Positions 8,631-15,620 of a stretch of 44,836 nucleotides of DNA are shown here, piece after piece. The notes beneath the pieces are model-generated. The model was not told where the DNA came from. It saw only the letters and a list, made by a program, of their open reading frames with translations, and searched no databases. The stretch's first letter is position 1; the number at the start of each line of letters is the position of its first letter. Source of the DNA: Chitinophagaceae bacterium (lineage in GTDB: Bacteria; Bacteroidota; Bacteroidia; Chitinophagales; Chitinophagaceae); contig JANYCA010000011.1 of assembly GCA_025360525.1 (NCBI GenBank), positions 1 to 44,836 on the forward strand. Reading direction: 5' to 3'. A program made the translations under genes and the position numbers.

Positions 8631-9416
8631 ATGAAAGTAACGTTTTACAAATACCACGGTACCGGAAATGATTTTATCATTCTCGACGATTACAATTCCG
8701 CTGCGCCTGTTTTAACTAGTAAGCAAGTGATGCAACTGTGTAATCGTCATTTTAGCATTGGCGCAGATGGATTAATGTTGCTCAGTAAAAGGGAAGGCTA
8801 CGATTTTGAAATGAAATACTACAACTCGGATGGTAATCAAAGTACCATGTGTGGAAATGGGGGCAGGTGCCTGGTAAAATTTGCCTACCAGATGGGGATG
8901 CATAAGAGCAGTTTCCGGTTTTATGCCATAGATGGAGAACACGAGGCTGAGATAGATATTGATGGCACAATTAGTCTTAAAATGCAAGATGTTGCCAAGG
9001 TGGAATATCATAGTGGTCATGCAATCCTGAATACAGGATCGCCTCATTTTGTAAAATTCGCCTCCGATGTAAGAGACATTGATGTAGTAGCTACAGGGCG
9101 TGATATCCGCTACAGCAATACGTTTGCGGCCGACGGTATTAATGTAAATTTTGTAGAAACAATCGATGAGGATAGTATTTTTGTACGAACATACGAACGG
9201 GGAGTAGAAGATGAAACACTGAGTTGCGGCACTGGTGTAACGGCATCGGCACTACTTGCAGCTCACAATGATAAAGGATTTAATACTGTGGAAGTAAGAA
9301 CAAAAGGTGGTAACCTTAGTGTTGAATTTGATAAAGTTGATGACGAACATTTTGAAGATATCTGGCTTTGCGGCCCAGCCGAATTTGTATTTAAAGGAGA
9401 AATTGAAATCGGGTAA
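8631..9416 (+). CDS. dapF: diaminopimelate epimerase
   Basis: This is a 261-residue cofactor-independent racemase of the DapF family. The start YHGTGNDFIILDD is diagnostic. The two catalytic cysteines are present: Cys74 in STMCGNGGRC and Cys199 in SCGTG. The enzyme converts LL-diaminopimelate to the meso form, needed for lysine synthesis and for the peptidoglycan cross-linking residue, so it is a cytoplasmic housekeeping protein. The length is slightly shorter than the roughly 275 residues of the Escherichia coli enzyme but all motifs are in place. It has no close neighbour in the same pathway. Confidence 0.95.
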   Translation: MKVTFYKYHGTGNDFIILDDYNSAAPVLTSKQVMQLCNRHFSIGADGLMLLSKREGYDFEMKYYNSDGNQSTMCGNGGRCLVKFAYQMGMHKSSFRFYAIDGEHEAEIDIDGTISLKMQDVAKVEYHSGHAILNTGSPHFVKFASDVRDIDVVATGRDIRYSNTFAADGINVNFVETIDEDSIFVRTYERGVEDETLSCGTGVTASALLAAHNDKGFNTVEVRTKGGNLSVEFDKVDDEHFEDIWLCGPAEFVFKGEIEIG

Positions 9417-9581
9417 TACAGTCAGCTTGTTTAAAACTGGATGATCAAACTTTCTTAATTTATTTTTCTATATCACAGAAAGACTACCTTAGGCAACCTG
9501 CAATAGTCGCCTTTATAAACCGAAGTAAACCATTCTGCAGATTTCATATTACATACAGCCTAAATAACCTTTGAAAATTGA

Positions 9582-10520
9582 ATGATACAATATTTTAAAA
9601 ATATAGAATCTCATACTGTTGCCATTGATAAACCCGAGGCTGGCACATGGGTAAATGTATTGCCACCACTAAAACAGGAAGAGTTTACAGAACTGAGTGA
9701 GAAACTGGATATCCCAATCGATTTTTTAAAAGATTCCCTTGATATTGACGAGCGCAGCCGTTACGAAGTGGAAGATAATGCCAAGTTGATTGTAATAAAA
9801 ACACCTACCGAAAACAATTCTTTTAATGATAGCGACGCCTATTATATTACCATCCCCATTTGTATCATATTAACCCACCAGCAAATAGTAACCGTAAATT
9901 CATTCGAAAATGAAGCCATCAAAAAGTTCTTAAATACTTTTCAAAACCGCAGCCCGGATAAGAAAAATATGATGGTACTAAAAATCTTTGAAAAGGTGGT
10001 TACCAACTATCTTGATTTTTTAAAAGAGATTAACCAGCGTAGAAATTTGCTTGAGCAAAAACTGTATGACAGCAACAGGAATGCGGAGCTGCTGGAATTA
10101 GTTCGCATACAAAAAAGTCTGGTTTATTTTATTACCGCCCTGCGCAGCAACGAACTGCTGATGATTAAAATGGCACGTACCAACGTACTTCAGTTGAACG
10201 AAGATGAGAAGGAGTTTTTAGATGATCTTATTGTAGAAACCAGCCAGGCTTTGGAAATGGCCAACACGTACACAACCATTTTGAGTAGTACACTCGATGC
10301 ATTTGCAAGCATCATATCCAACAACCTTAACAATGTAATGAAACGGTTAACTTCCATTACAATTATCATTTCATTACCCGTATTGGTAGCTAGTGTTTAT
10401 GGTATGAACGTACCAATACCCGGACAGGATGCACCGCATTCTTTTTATGTACCTATTATTATTTCAATTGTATTGTCAGTTATTATCAGTGCCTATTTTA
10501 TGAAACGGAAATGGTTTTAA
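9582..10520 (+). CDS. CorA-family magnesium/divalent metal transporter
   Basis: The 312 residues show a long soluble N-terminal domain, a helical stalk (about 120-245), and two C-terminal membrane helices. The first helix ends in YGMNVP (the signature Gly-Met-Asn near residue 273, at the pore mouth) and the second ends with a basic tail KRKWF, as in CorA, where positive charges close the pore from inside. CorA proteins work as homopentamers and import Mg2+ (some carry Co2+, Ni2+ or Zn2+). The usual MPEL-like loop after GMN is here IPGQDAPHSF, so the branch and ion preference are uncertain. A Nudix gene follows 10 bp later and probably shares the transcript. Confidence 0.9.
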   Translation: MIQYFKNIESHTVAIDKPEAGTWVNVLPPLKQEEFTELSEKLDIPIDFLKDSLDIDERSRYEVEDNAKLIVIKTPTENNSFNDSDAYYITIPICIILTHQQIVTVNSFENEAIKKFLNTFQNRSPDKKNMMVLKIFEKVVTNYLDFLKEINQRRNLLEQKLYDSNRNAELLELVRIQKSLVYFITALRSNELLMIKMARTNVLQLNEDEKEFLDDLIVETSQALEMANTYTTILSSTLDAFASIISNNLNNVMKRLTSITIIISLPVLVASVYGMNVPIPGQDAPHSFYVPIIISIVLSVIISAYFMKRKWF

Positions 10521-10530
10521 ATTTTTAAGC

Positions 10531-10989
10531 ATGTTTACAATAAGAGTTTATGGTATTTTAATAAACGAGGCAAAGCAGGTACTGGTAAGCGATGAATATA
10601 TCCATGGCGGCTATTACACCAAATTTCCAGGTGGTGGTCTGGAGTTAGGCGAGGGTACAAGGGATTGCCTGCAAAGAGAGTTTATAGAAGAGATGAATTT
10701 AAAAGTAGCGGTAGGCGACCATATTTATACAACCGATATTTACCAACGCAGTGCATTTAACAACGCTCATCAAATTGTTTCCATATATTATTTGGTACAG
10801 GCATTAGAGCCCATCTTTTCGCCTCTTAAAATAACTCCATTTGATTATGATGAATCGCAAATTGCGCTTTATCAAAAAACACAGCAAATAGAATCTTTCC
10901 GTTTTATTGACTGGGAGCAGTTTACGCCAGATACAGTAACATTACCCCTGGATAAAATTGCTGCTGAATTAGTTAAAGCTAAATATTGA
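10531..10989 (+). CDS. Nudix hydrolase
   Basis: This 152-residue protein carries a Nudix box at about residues 35-57. The catalytic glutamates are present (REFIEE), but the usual glycine near the end of the box is asparagine (EEMNL). Nudix enzymes hydrolyse nucleoside diphosphates linked to another group. Substrate cannot be told from the box alone. The start at 10531 is 10 bp after the CorA-like gene, which implies co-transcription. It has no signal peptide. Confidence 0.85.
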   Translation: MFTIRVYGILINEAKQVLVSDEYIHGGYYTKFPGGGLELGEGTRDCLQREFIEEMNLKVAVGDHIYTTDIYQRSAFNNAHQIVSIYYLVQALEPIFSPLKITPFDYDESQIALYQKTQQIESFRFIDWEQFTPDTVTLPLDKIAAELVKAKY

Positions 10990-11027
10990 TTAGTCAATTC
11001 TAACGCACCACTTACCTGGTTCTGCAG

Positions 11028-11105
11028 CTATATCTAAACATCTAACCTCCTACACCTCTAATCTTCTAAACATCTAAACCACTAAACTTCTTAACTTATT
11101 TTTAT
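11028..11105 (+). repeat. 78-nt G-free, degenerate TCTAAAC-like repeat tract
   Basis: From 11028 to 11105 the plus strand contains no G at all. Degenerate units of about nine bases built on CTTCTAAAC or CATCTAAAC recur. It ends exactly at the ATG of the broken VOC gene. Simple C/T/A tracts like this are low-complexity sequence and no coding potential is seen. Confidence 0.6.
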
Positions 11106-11499
11106 GAAGCAGCAAATAGCTCAAATAGCTATCGTAGTTAATAACTAAGATGACGCCATCCGCTTTTATACACAACAATTAAATTTCACTTTGGTAGAAG
11201 ATACTATTCTGAGCGAACAAAAACGTTGGATATTGGTTGCACCACCTGACTCTAATGGTTGCAAATTGTTATTAGCAAAGGCAGCAAACGAATTGCAGCA
11301 AAGTAGGGTAGGGAACCAAACCGGAGGCAGGGTTTTTCTGTTTTTACATACCGATAACATTGTGAGAGATTACAATGACTATGTAAGCAAAGGAATAAAA
11401 TTTGTAAGACAACCGGCAAAAGAACCTTACGGAACGGTAGCAGTGTTTCAAGACCTGTATGGTAACCTTTGGGATTTGATAGAGCCGGTTAGTTTTTAA
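11104..11499 (+). pseudogene. VOC (glyoxalase/bleomycin-resistance) family gene with an in-frame stop
   Basis: Reading from the ATG at 11104 gives MKQQIAQIAIVVNN, then TAA at 11146-11148, then the same frame continues DDAIRFYTQQLNFTLVED and on to a normal stop at 11499. The full product would be 131 residues. In related VOC proteins the interrupted position is normally tyrosine (a 'NDYDEAI' pattern), so a single base change from TAT or TAC to TAA explains the stop. The rest of the fold is intact, including the C-terminal GTVAVFQDLYGNLWDLIEP strand. A shortened protein could start at TTG 11191 but would lack the first beta-alpha unit of the domain. It is either a recent pseudogene or a sequencing error. 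Function of the intact family member is not known. Confidence 0.8.
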
Positions 11500-11594
11500 A
11501 GCGCTGAATGTTGTGTTGAAAAAATACTTGCGCCAATAAAGTTTTGAGTCTAAATACTAATTAATAAATACTGGTTGCGTCTAAAATTATCGCT

Positions 11595-11659
11595 AGGGTT
11601 GCCAACCTTTTAAAAATGCTTTTTAACTTATAAATCTTTTTATCAAGGTTGGCAACCCT
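11595..11659. repeat. 15-bp perfect inverted repeat with 35-nt spacer
   Basis: AGGGTTGCCAACCTT (11595-11609) and AAGGTTGGCAACCCT (11645-11659) are perfect reverse complements, and each arm contains its own small palindrome (GGTTGCCAACC-like). The AT-rich spacer has no ORF. The arrangement fits a MITE-like element or a structured RNA, but no target-site duplication is obvious. Confidence 0.6.
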
Positions 11660-11746
11660 ATAATCCGCTGTGACAATTATGTATACACCATTGCTAACCT
11701 ACTTGTAGTCAATAGAAATGAGTTGCCTAATTTTTAGAGTCAGGCT

Positions 11747-11783
11747 CCCCTCTCCTCCTTCGGAGAGGGGTTGGGGGTGAGGT
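11747..11783. repeat. CCCCTCTCC hairpin repeat with G-rich tail
   Basis: CCCCTCTCC (11747-11755) pairs perfectly with GGAGAGGGG (11762-11770) across a 6-nt loop, and TTGGGGGTGAGGT follows. This type of hairpin plus GGGGGTGAGG tail is, from memory, a dispersed intergenic motif in many bacteria. The tRNA-Cys terminator at 5691-5720 has a related core. Confidence 0.6.
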
Positions 11784-11802
11784 CAATCAATCGGTGTATA
11801 TG

Positions 11803-11840
11803 GGCTTTTTTACAGCCACAATGCGTAGCTAATTTTAAAT
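11803..11840 (+). repeat. dispersed 38-bp repeat, copy 2
   Basis: This copy matches 98-135 at 34 of 38 bases. It lies 45 nt before the HutG-like start codon. With the 15-bp inverted repeat and the CCCCTCTCC hairpin it makes up most of the 386-bp gap 11500-11885, which holds no gene. Confidence 0.6.
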
Positions 11841-11885
11841 ACTCCCCAAATACTTACTACTAGATGTTTTTCTTACCTTCCACAT

Positions 11886-12935
11886 ATGAAACATTTTAAG
11901 CCATATTGTAAAGAAGATGTATTATCGCTTACTAAAATACGCCGCTTTGAAACCAAAATTGGTGAACGGGTGCAGGTATTAAAAAATGGAGGCGATTGGA
12001 CACATGAACTTCAGCATTCCAACGCAAAGTATGTACTGTTGGGTATTCCAGAGGATATCGGTGTAAAAGGGAATTATGGAATTGGTGGGGCAGACACTAA
12101 CTGGGTCCCATTTTTATCTTCCTTTTTAAATGTGCAAAGCAATGATTTTTTTACCGGTGAAAACATATTATTACTGGGCCATTTCGATTTTGGCGACCTA
12201 AAATACCTGATAGAAAAAAATGCCTTTAACCAGGAAGAATTGATAGATGCTTACCGGCATGCAGTTAATACCATTGATGAGTCAGTTGAAAATGTTATCA
12301 AGATAATTGCAGCTGCTAAAAAAATACCCATTGTAATTGGAGGCGGTCATAACAATTCATATCCCATTATCAAGGGCGTTTCCAAGGGCTTATTTAAAGC
12401 AGATATGATACCGCTGGCACAAATCAATGTAATTAATTTAGATGCACATGCAGATTACAGAACAACAGAGGGCAGGCATAGTGGCAATGGATTTCGTTAT
12501 GCAGGTGAAGATGGGTATTTAGGTAAATATTGCATTATTGGCTTACACGAAAACTACATTCCTCAAAATGTTTTAATGGATATCCATAACGATCCATTTG
12601 TAGATTTTATCAGCTACGAAGAAATGTTTTTGCATGAAAGAAAGAATTTTATTCAGGCCGTTGCACATGCCACAGGTTTTACGGAAGACACGTATACTGG
12701 TATAGAAATTGATCTCGATTGTATTGAAAATGTGCTGAGTAGTGGTACTTCGCCTGCCGGTTTAAATTTACTGCAAGCCAGGCAATATGTATGTTTTGCC
12801 GCATTGGATGCAAAAGTTGCTTACCTCCATATTTGCGAAGGAGCCACACAATTAGGCGACGGAAGAAAAGATGACAACACCGGGAAATTAATCTGCTACC
12901 TGGTGAGCGATTTTGTAAAAGAAGGAAGTTCTTAG
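11886..12935 (+). CDS. arginase-superfamily hydrolase, probable formimidoylglutamase
   Basis: This 349-residue ureohydrolase has the manganese-binding motifs of the superfamily: GGGHNNSYP with His155, LDAHADYR with Asp186, His188 and Asp190, and EIDLDC with Asp276 and Asp278. The GGGHN form, rather than the GGDHS of arginase and agmatinase, points to HutG-type formimidoylglutamase, which splits N-formimidoyl-glutamate into glutamate and formamide in histidine breakdown. No hutH, hutU or hutI is nearby, so the assignment rests on motifs only. Other arginase-like amidinohydrolases remain possible. It has no signal peptide. Three small repeats lie just upstream. Confidence 0.78.
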   Translation: MKHFKPYCKEDVLSLTKIRRFETKIGERVQVLKNGGDWTHELQHSNAKYVLLGIPEDIGVKGNYGIGGADTNWVPFLSSFLNVQSNDFFTGENILLLGHFDFGDLKYLIEKNAFNQEELIDAYRHAVNTIDESVENVIKIIAAAKKIPIVIGGGHNNSYPIIKGVSKGLFKADMIPLAQINVINLDAHADYRTTEGRHSGNGFRYAGEDGYLGKYCIIGLHENYIPQNVLMDIHNDPFVDFISYEEMFLHERKNFIQAVAHATGFTEDTYTGIEIDLDCIENVLSSGTSPAGLNLLQARQYVCFAALDAKVAYLHICEGATQLGDGRKDDNTGKLICYLVSDFVKEGSS

Positions 12936-13042
12936 CAAGATTTCCATCCTGCTCATAACGTTTTTTATTTGTGTTTTTATACTGTTATTATTTTTAGCGG
13001 TTAAAGAAAAGTGAAGTAAAAAATTACAAATTCAACAGATTT

Positions 13043-13050
13043 TAATTTGC
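13043..13050 (+). promoter_or_regulatory. possible -7 box for the tandem VOC gene
   Basis: TAATTTGC has the same TAnTTTGC form as the boxes at 1753 and 22043 and lies 4 nt before the ATG at 13055. If real, the transcript would have almost no leader, so this is weak. Confidence 0.22.
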
Positions 13051-13054
13051 ATTT

Positions 13055-13903
13055 ATGAACAATAATTTACACCCTTGCCTTTGGTTTAATGGCAACGCAA
13101 AAGCTGCTGCCGGTTTTTACTGCTCACTTTTTCCTGAATCAAAAATTACTGCAGATACTCCAATGGTTGTAAACTTTGAATTAAGCGGGCAAAAGTTTAT
13201 GGGACTAAATGCTGGGCCTCAGTTTAAATTCAATCCATCCATTTCTTTTTTTATTATTAGTGAATCGGATGAAGAAATAGATGAGTTGTACAAACAACTT
13301 TCGGATGGAGGTATGGTAATGATGGCGCTCGGTAAATACGACTGGAGCGAATATTATGCTTTTGTGCAGGATCGCTTTGGACTGGCCTGGCAAATTATGA
13401 AAGGCAAAAACAGCGATGTCAATCAAAAAATAACTGCGGCATTCCTGTTTGTTGGCAGCAGCTTTGGAAAAGCAGCTCAAGCTGTTGAATTCTATACAAA
13501 AGTGTTTCCGCAGTCATCTATCGATGGAATTTTATTGTACACGAAAGAAAAAGGCGATGCAGCAGGCACGGTTAAGCATGCTCAATTTATATTGGATAAA
13601 AAAGTGTTTATGGCAATGGACGGGGCGGGCGCCCATAATTTCGCTTTTAATGAGGCCATCTCCTTTGTTGTTGAATGCAACAACCAGCAAGAAATAGATT
13701 TTTATTGGAATATACTTATTGCAGATGGCGGTCAGGAAAGTAATTGTGGCTGGCTGAAAGATAAGTTTGGCGTATCGTGGCAGATTGTACCAACCATATT
13801 GGGTGCACTAATGGGGAACCCGGCAAAAGCAACCCGGGTAATGCAGGCATTTATGCAAATGAAAAAATTTGATATTGCTGCTTTGGAAAAAGCAGCGGAA
13901 TAA
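13055..13903 (+). CDS. tandem PhnB-like VOC family protein
   Basis: The 282 residues consist of two related PhnB/3-dmu-9_3-mt (VOC superfamily) domains, about residues 4-116 and 128-265. Each half begins with an AAxFYxxLFPxS-type segment (KAAAGFYCSLFPESKI; QAVEFYTKVFPQSSI) and ends with DRFGLAWQIM or DKFGVSWQIV. The protein thus looks like an internal duplication, which gives one polypeptide with two paired modules. VOC proteins of this type are often annotated as methyltransferases by error; no methyltransferase motif is present. No specific function can be given. The DUF1801 gene follows 11 bp later, so the two are probably one operon. Confidence 0.82.
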   Translation: MNNNLHPCLWFNGNAKAAAGFYCSLFPESKITADTPMVVNFELSGQKFMGLNAGPQFKFNPSISFFIISESDEEIDELYKQLSDGGMVMMALGKYDWSEYYAFVQDRFGLAWQIMKGKNSDVNQKITAAFLFVGSSFGKAAQAVEFYTKVFPQSSIDGILLYTKEKGDAAGTVKHAQFILDKKVFMAMDGAGAHNFAFNEAISFVVECNNQQEIDFYWNILIADGGQESNCGWLKDKFGVSWQIVPTILGALMGNPAKATRVMQAFMQMKKFDIAALEKAAE

Positions 13904-13914
13904 AATATCATTTT

Positions 13915-14301
13915 ATGAAAGCATCAGAAACACTTACCGTTGATAATTACATTGCTTCATTTCCCAAAGAGGCACAGCAAATACTAACCCAAATACGCAA
14001 TCTTATAAGGGCGGCTGCACCCAATGCGGAAGAAATGATTAGTTATAAGATGCCCGCCTACAAGTATCATGGCATCCTGGTATATTTTGCAGGTTATAAA
14101 AATCATATCGGGTTTTATGCTGCACCTACGGCACATGAAGCATTCAAAAAAGAACTTTCCGTTTATAAAACGGGTAAAGGATCTGTTCAGTTTCCCATTG
14201 ATAAACCGCTGCCCTATAGTCTTATTACGAAAATGATGAAATATAAATTGAAGGAAAATAAAGCAAAAGCTCCTGTAAAATTAAAGCTCAAAAAAGTTTA
14301 A
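13915..14301 (+). CDS. DUF1801 (YdhG-like) protein
   Basis: This 128-residue soluble protein matches the DUF1801 / YdhG-like fold: an N-terminal helix with VDNYIASFPKEAQQILTQIRNLI, the conserved AEEMISYKMPAYKYHG stretch near residue 45, then GFYAAPTAHEAFKKEL and a GSVQFPIDKPLP segment near 95. Some relatives are named iron chaperones because of similarity to frataxin-like folds, but this is not proven here. It follows the tandem VOC gene by 11 bp, a pairing I regard as probable co-expression. The C-terminus is very lysine rich. Confidence 0.85.
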   Translation: MKASETLTVDNYIASFPKEAQQILTQIRNLIRAAAPNAEEMISYKMPAYKYHGILVYFAGYKNHIGFYAAPTAHEAFKKELSVYKTGKGSVQFPIDKPLPYSLITKMMKYKLKENKAKAPVKLKLKKV

Positions 14302-14380
14302 ACAACAATATTGCTTGTTGCAGCATCAATGAATATTTTTAGCTTTTCCATCAATTCAACGGTGAGCACCCTTGTTTAAA

Positions 14381-15085
14381 TCACAACAGATCCGCCAATT
14401 CTTTTTCACTTGCTATACCATCTCTCCGCCAAACCTGCTTTCCGTTTTTAAATAAAATAAATACGGGCAGGGCAGCTACTTTATACTGTTCCAGAATTTG
14501 CTGGTCTTTTCCGCCATCCACTTTTACCAATTTAAATTTGCCGGGATTATTGGTAGCAAGGCTATTTAAAACGGGCTCCATTTTTCTGCAGGGAGGGCAC
14601 CAAACTGCACCAAAATCTACCAGTACAGTTGCAGAAGAATTAATCGACGAATTAAATTCATCCAAACTCATTTGTTTGGCATCACTCTTTCCTTCTAACG
14701 GCCTTGCAGCAGCTTTCCAGGCATTGATACCACCAATTAGTTCATACACTTGTTCATATCCTTCGGCTCTCATTTTTTTTGCTGCGGCTGCACTTCTGCC
14801 ACCAGCAAGGCAGTATACATATACAGGTTTTGTTTTGTCAACAAAACCCACCCGGCGGTTAAATTCTTCTTTGTTATTCCAATCTGCCAGCAAAGCTCCT
14901 TTAATATGCCCTCCATCATATTCTCCAGGTGTTCTTACATCTAAAATCTGAATTGAATCTTTGTTGCTTTTATCGGTGATACCAGCTTCAAATTCAACAG
15001 CATTCAGGCTGGTTGTTTGTGCAATACAGGAGAAAAGACTAAGAGAAAGAATAATAGGAATAATATGTTTACACAGGTTTTTCAT
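14381..15085 (-). CDS. rhodanese-thioredoxin fusion lipoprotein
   Basis: The 234 residues comprise a lipoprotein signal with lipobox LFSC (Cys20), a rhodanese domain (about 28-130) with active-site Cys92 in VYCLAGGRS, and a thioredoxin domain (about 138-234) with the redox motif WCPPC at 162-166 and a cis-proline loop ALPVFILF. Rhodaneses carry persulfide sulfur on the active cysteine; thioredoxins reduce or make disulfides. Joined in one exported, membrane-anchored protein they suggest thiol or sulfur handling in the periplasm, for example passing persulfide reduction from one domain to the other. That link is inference. It stands apart from its neighbours on the same strand by about 90 bp and a terminator. 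Confidence 0.88.
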   Translation of the reverse strand: MKNLCKHIIPIILSLSLFSCIAQTTSLNAVEFEAGITDKSNKDSIQILDVRTPGEYDGGHIKGALLADWNNKEEFNRRVGFVDKTKPVYVYCLAGGRSAAAAKKMRAEGYEQVYELIGGINAWKAAARPLEGKSDAKQMSLDEFNSSINSSATVLVDFGAVWCPPCRKMEPVLNSLATNNPGKFKLVKVDGGKDQQILEQYKVAALPVFILFKNGKQVWRRDGIASEKELADLL

Positions 15086-15125
15086 AACGTAGAATTTTAT
15101 TCAAAGTTCTGCATATTGTTGCAAT

Positions 15126-15153
15126 AAAAAGCCACCCTGCAAAACAGGGTGGC
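15126..15153 (-). terminator. rho-independent terminator of the BON/SH3 operon
   Basis: On the minus strand GCCACCCTG and CAGGGTGGC form a perfect 9-bp stem around a 5-nt loop, followed by five T. It starts 24 nt after the stop of the SH3 gene (15177). Confidence 0.88.
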
Positions 15154-15176
15154 AAAATTTATTATAAAATAATTTG

Positions 15177-15599
15177 CTAAGCTTCTGGTGTAAGGTATTG
15201 TGCATATGCATACCCTTCTTCGCCATCATCCGTGCGAACAAGCCACCACTGTGCATTGCTTTGGCTCACCAACGTTATAATTTCACCATGTGCCGCCTTG
15301 CCTACAATTGGCTGGTCGGTACCTGGCCCTTTACGGATATTGAGGTTGCTGCTTTCTGTAGTTACTTTTACTTTAGTAACAGATGCGGCCACATCTACAT
15401 TCACATTCATCACCAGGTCACCTGAGGTAAAATTGGGATCGATACTATCATAGGTGTTCCACAACTCATCTTTAACAGCCCCGCTTGGCGCAGTACCGTC
15501 AATATATAAAACATTATCCTGCTCCCTTACCTGTAAGTTGCTTACTCCGGCCGCTGTTGCAGCATCCGTAAGTTGTTTGTATTTATCTTGTAATGACAT
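15177..15599 (-). CDS. small cytoplasmic BON-SH3 domain protein
   Basis: This is a 140-residue protein without a signal peptide. Residues 5-68 look like a BON-type domain (LQVREQDNVLYIDGTAPSG). Residues 75-138 form a bacterial SH3 domain (SSNLNIRKGPGTDQPIVGKAAHGEIITLVS, ending WWLVRTDDGEEGYAYAQYL). The plan and size resemble Escherichia coli Kbp (YgaU), a BON-LysM potassium-binding protein, with SH3 in place of LysM; a similar role is only a hypothesis. It is the second gene of an operon with the BON lipoprotein, 21 bp apart. An unusually strong Shine-Dalgarno sequence precedes it and a terminator follows it. Confidence 0.8.
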   Translation of the reverse strand: MSLQDKYKQLTDAATAAGVSNLQVREQDNVLYIDGTAPSGAVKDELWNTYDSIDPNFTSGDLVMNVNVDVAASVTKVKVTTESSNLNIRKGPGTDQPIVGKAAHGEIITLVSQSNAQWWLVRTDDGEEGYAYAQYLTPEA

Positions 15600-15607
15600 A
15601 ATTTGAT

Positions 15608-15614
15608 TCCTCCT
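15608..15614 (-). promoter_or_regulatory. strong Shine-Dalgarno sequence
   Basis: On the minus strand AGGAGGA ends 8 nt before the ATG at 15599, optimal spacing. This is unusual in the window, where nearly all genes lack a recognisable Shine-Dalgarno, and it fixes the start of the SH3 protein. It lies within the 21-bp gap to the upstream gene. Confidence 0.75.
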
Positions 15615-15620
15615 GTTATT

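Noticed and set aside
9417..9581. Possible riboswitch before the CorA-type transporter gene (an Mg2+ sensor was considered)
   Set aside because: No conserved M-box or other riboswitch core could be seen in this 165-nt AT-rich gap.
11028..11105. TCTAAAC-like units as a CRISPR array
   Set aside because: Units are about nine bases, degenerate, and without spacers.
13055..13903. Methyltransferase annotation for the tandem PhnB-like protein
   Set aside because: No S-adenosylmethionine-binding motif is present; the similarity is to the VOC fold only.
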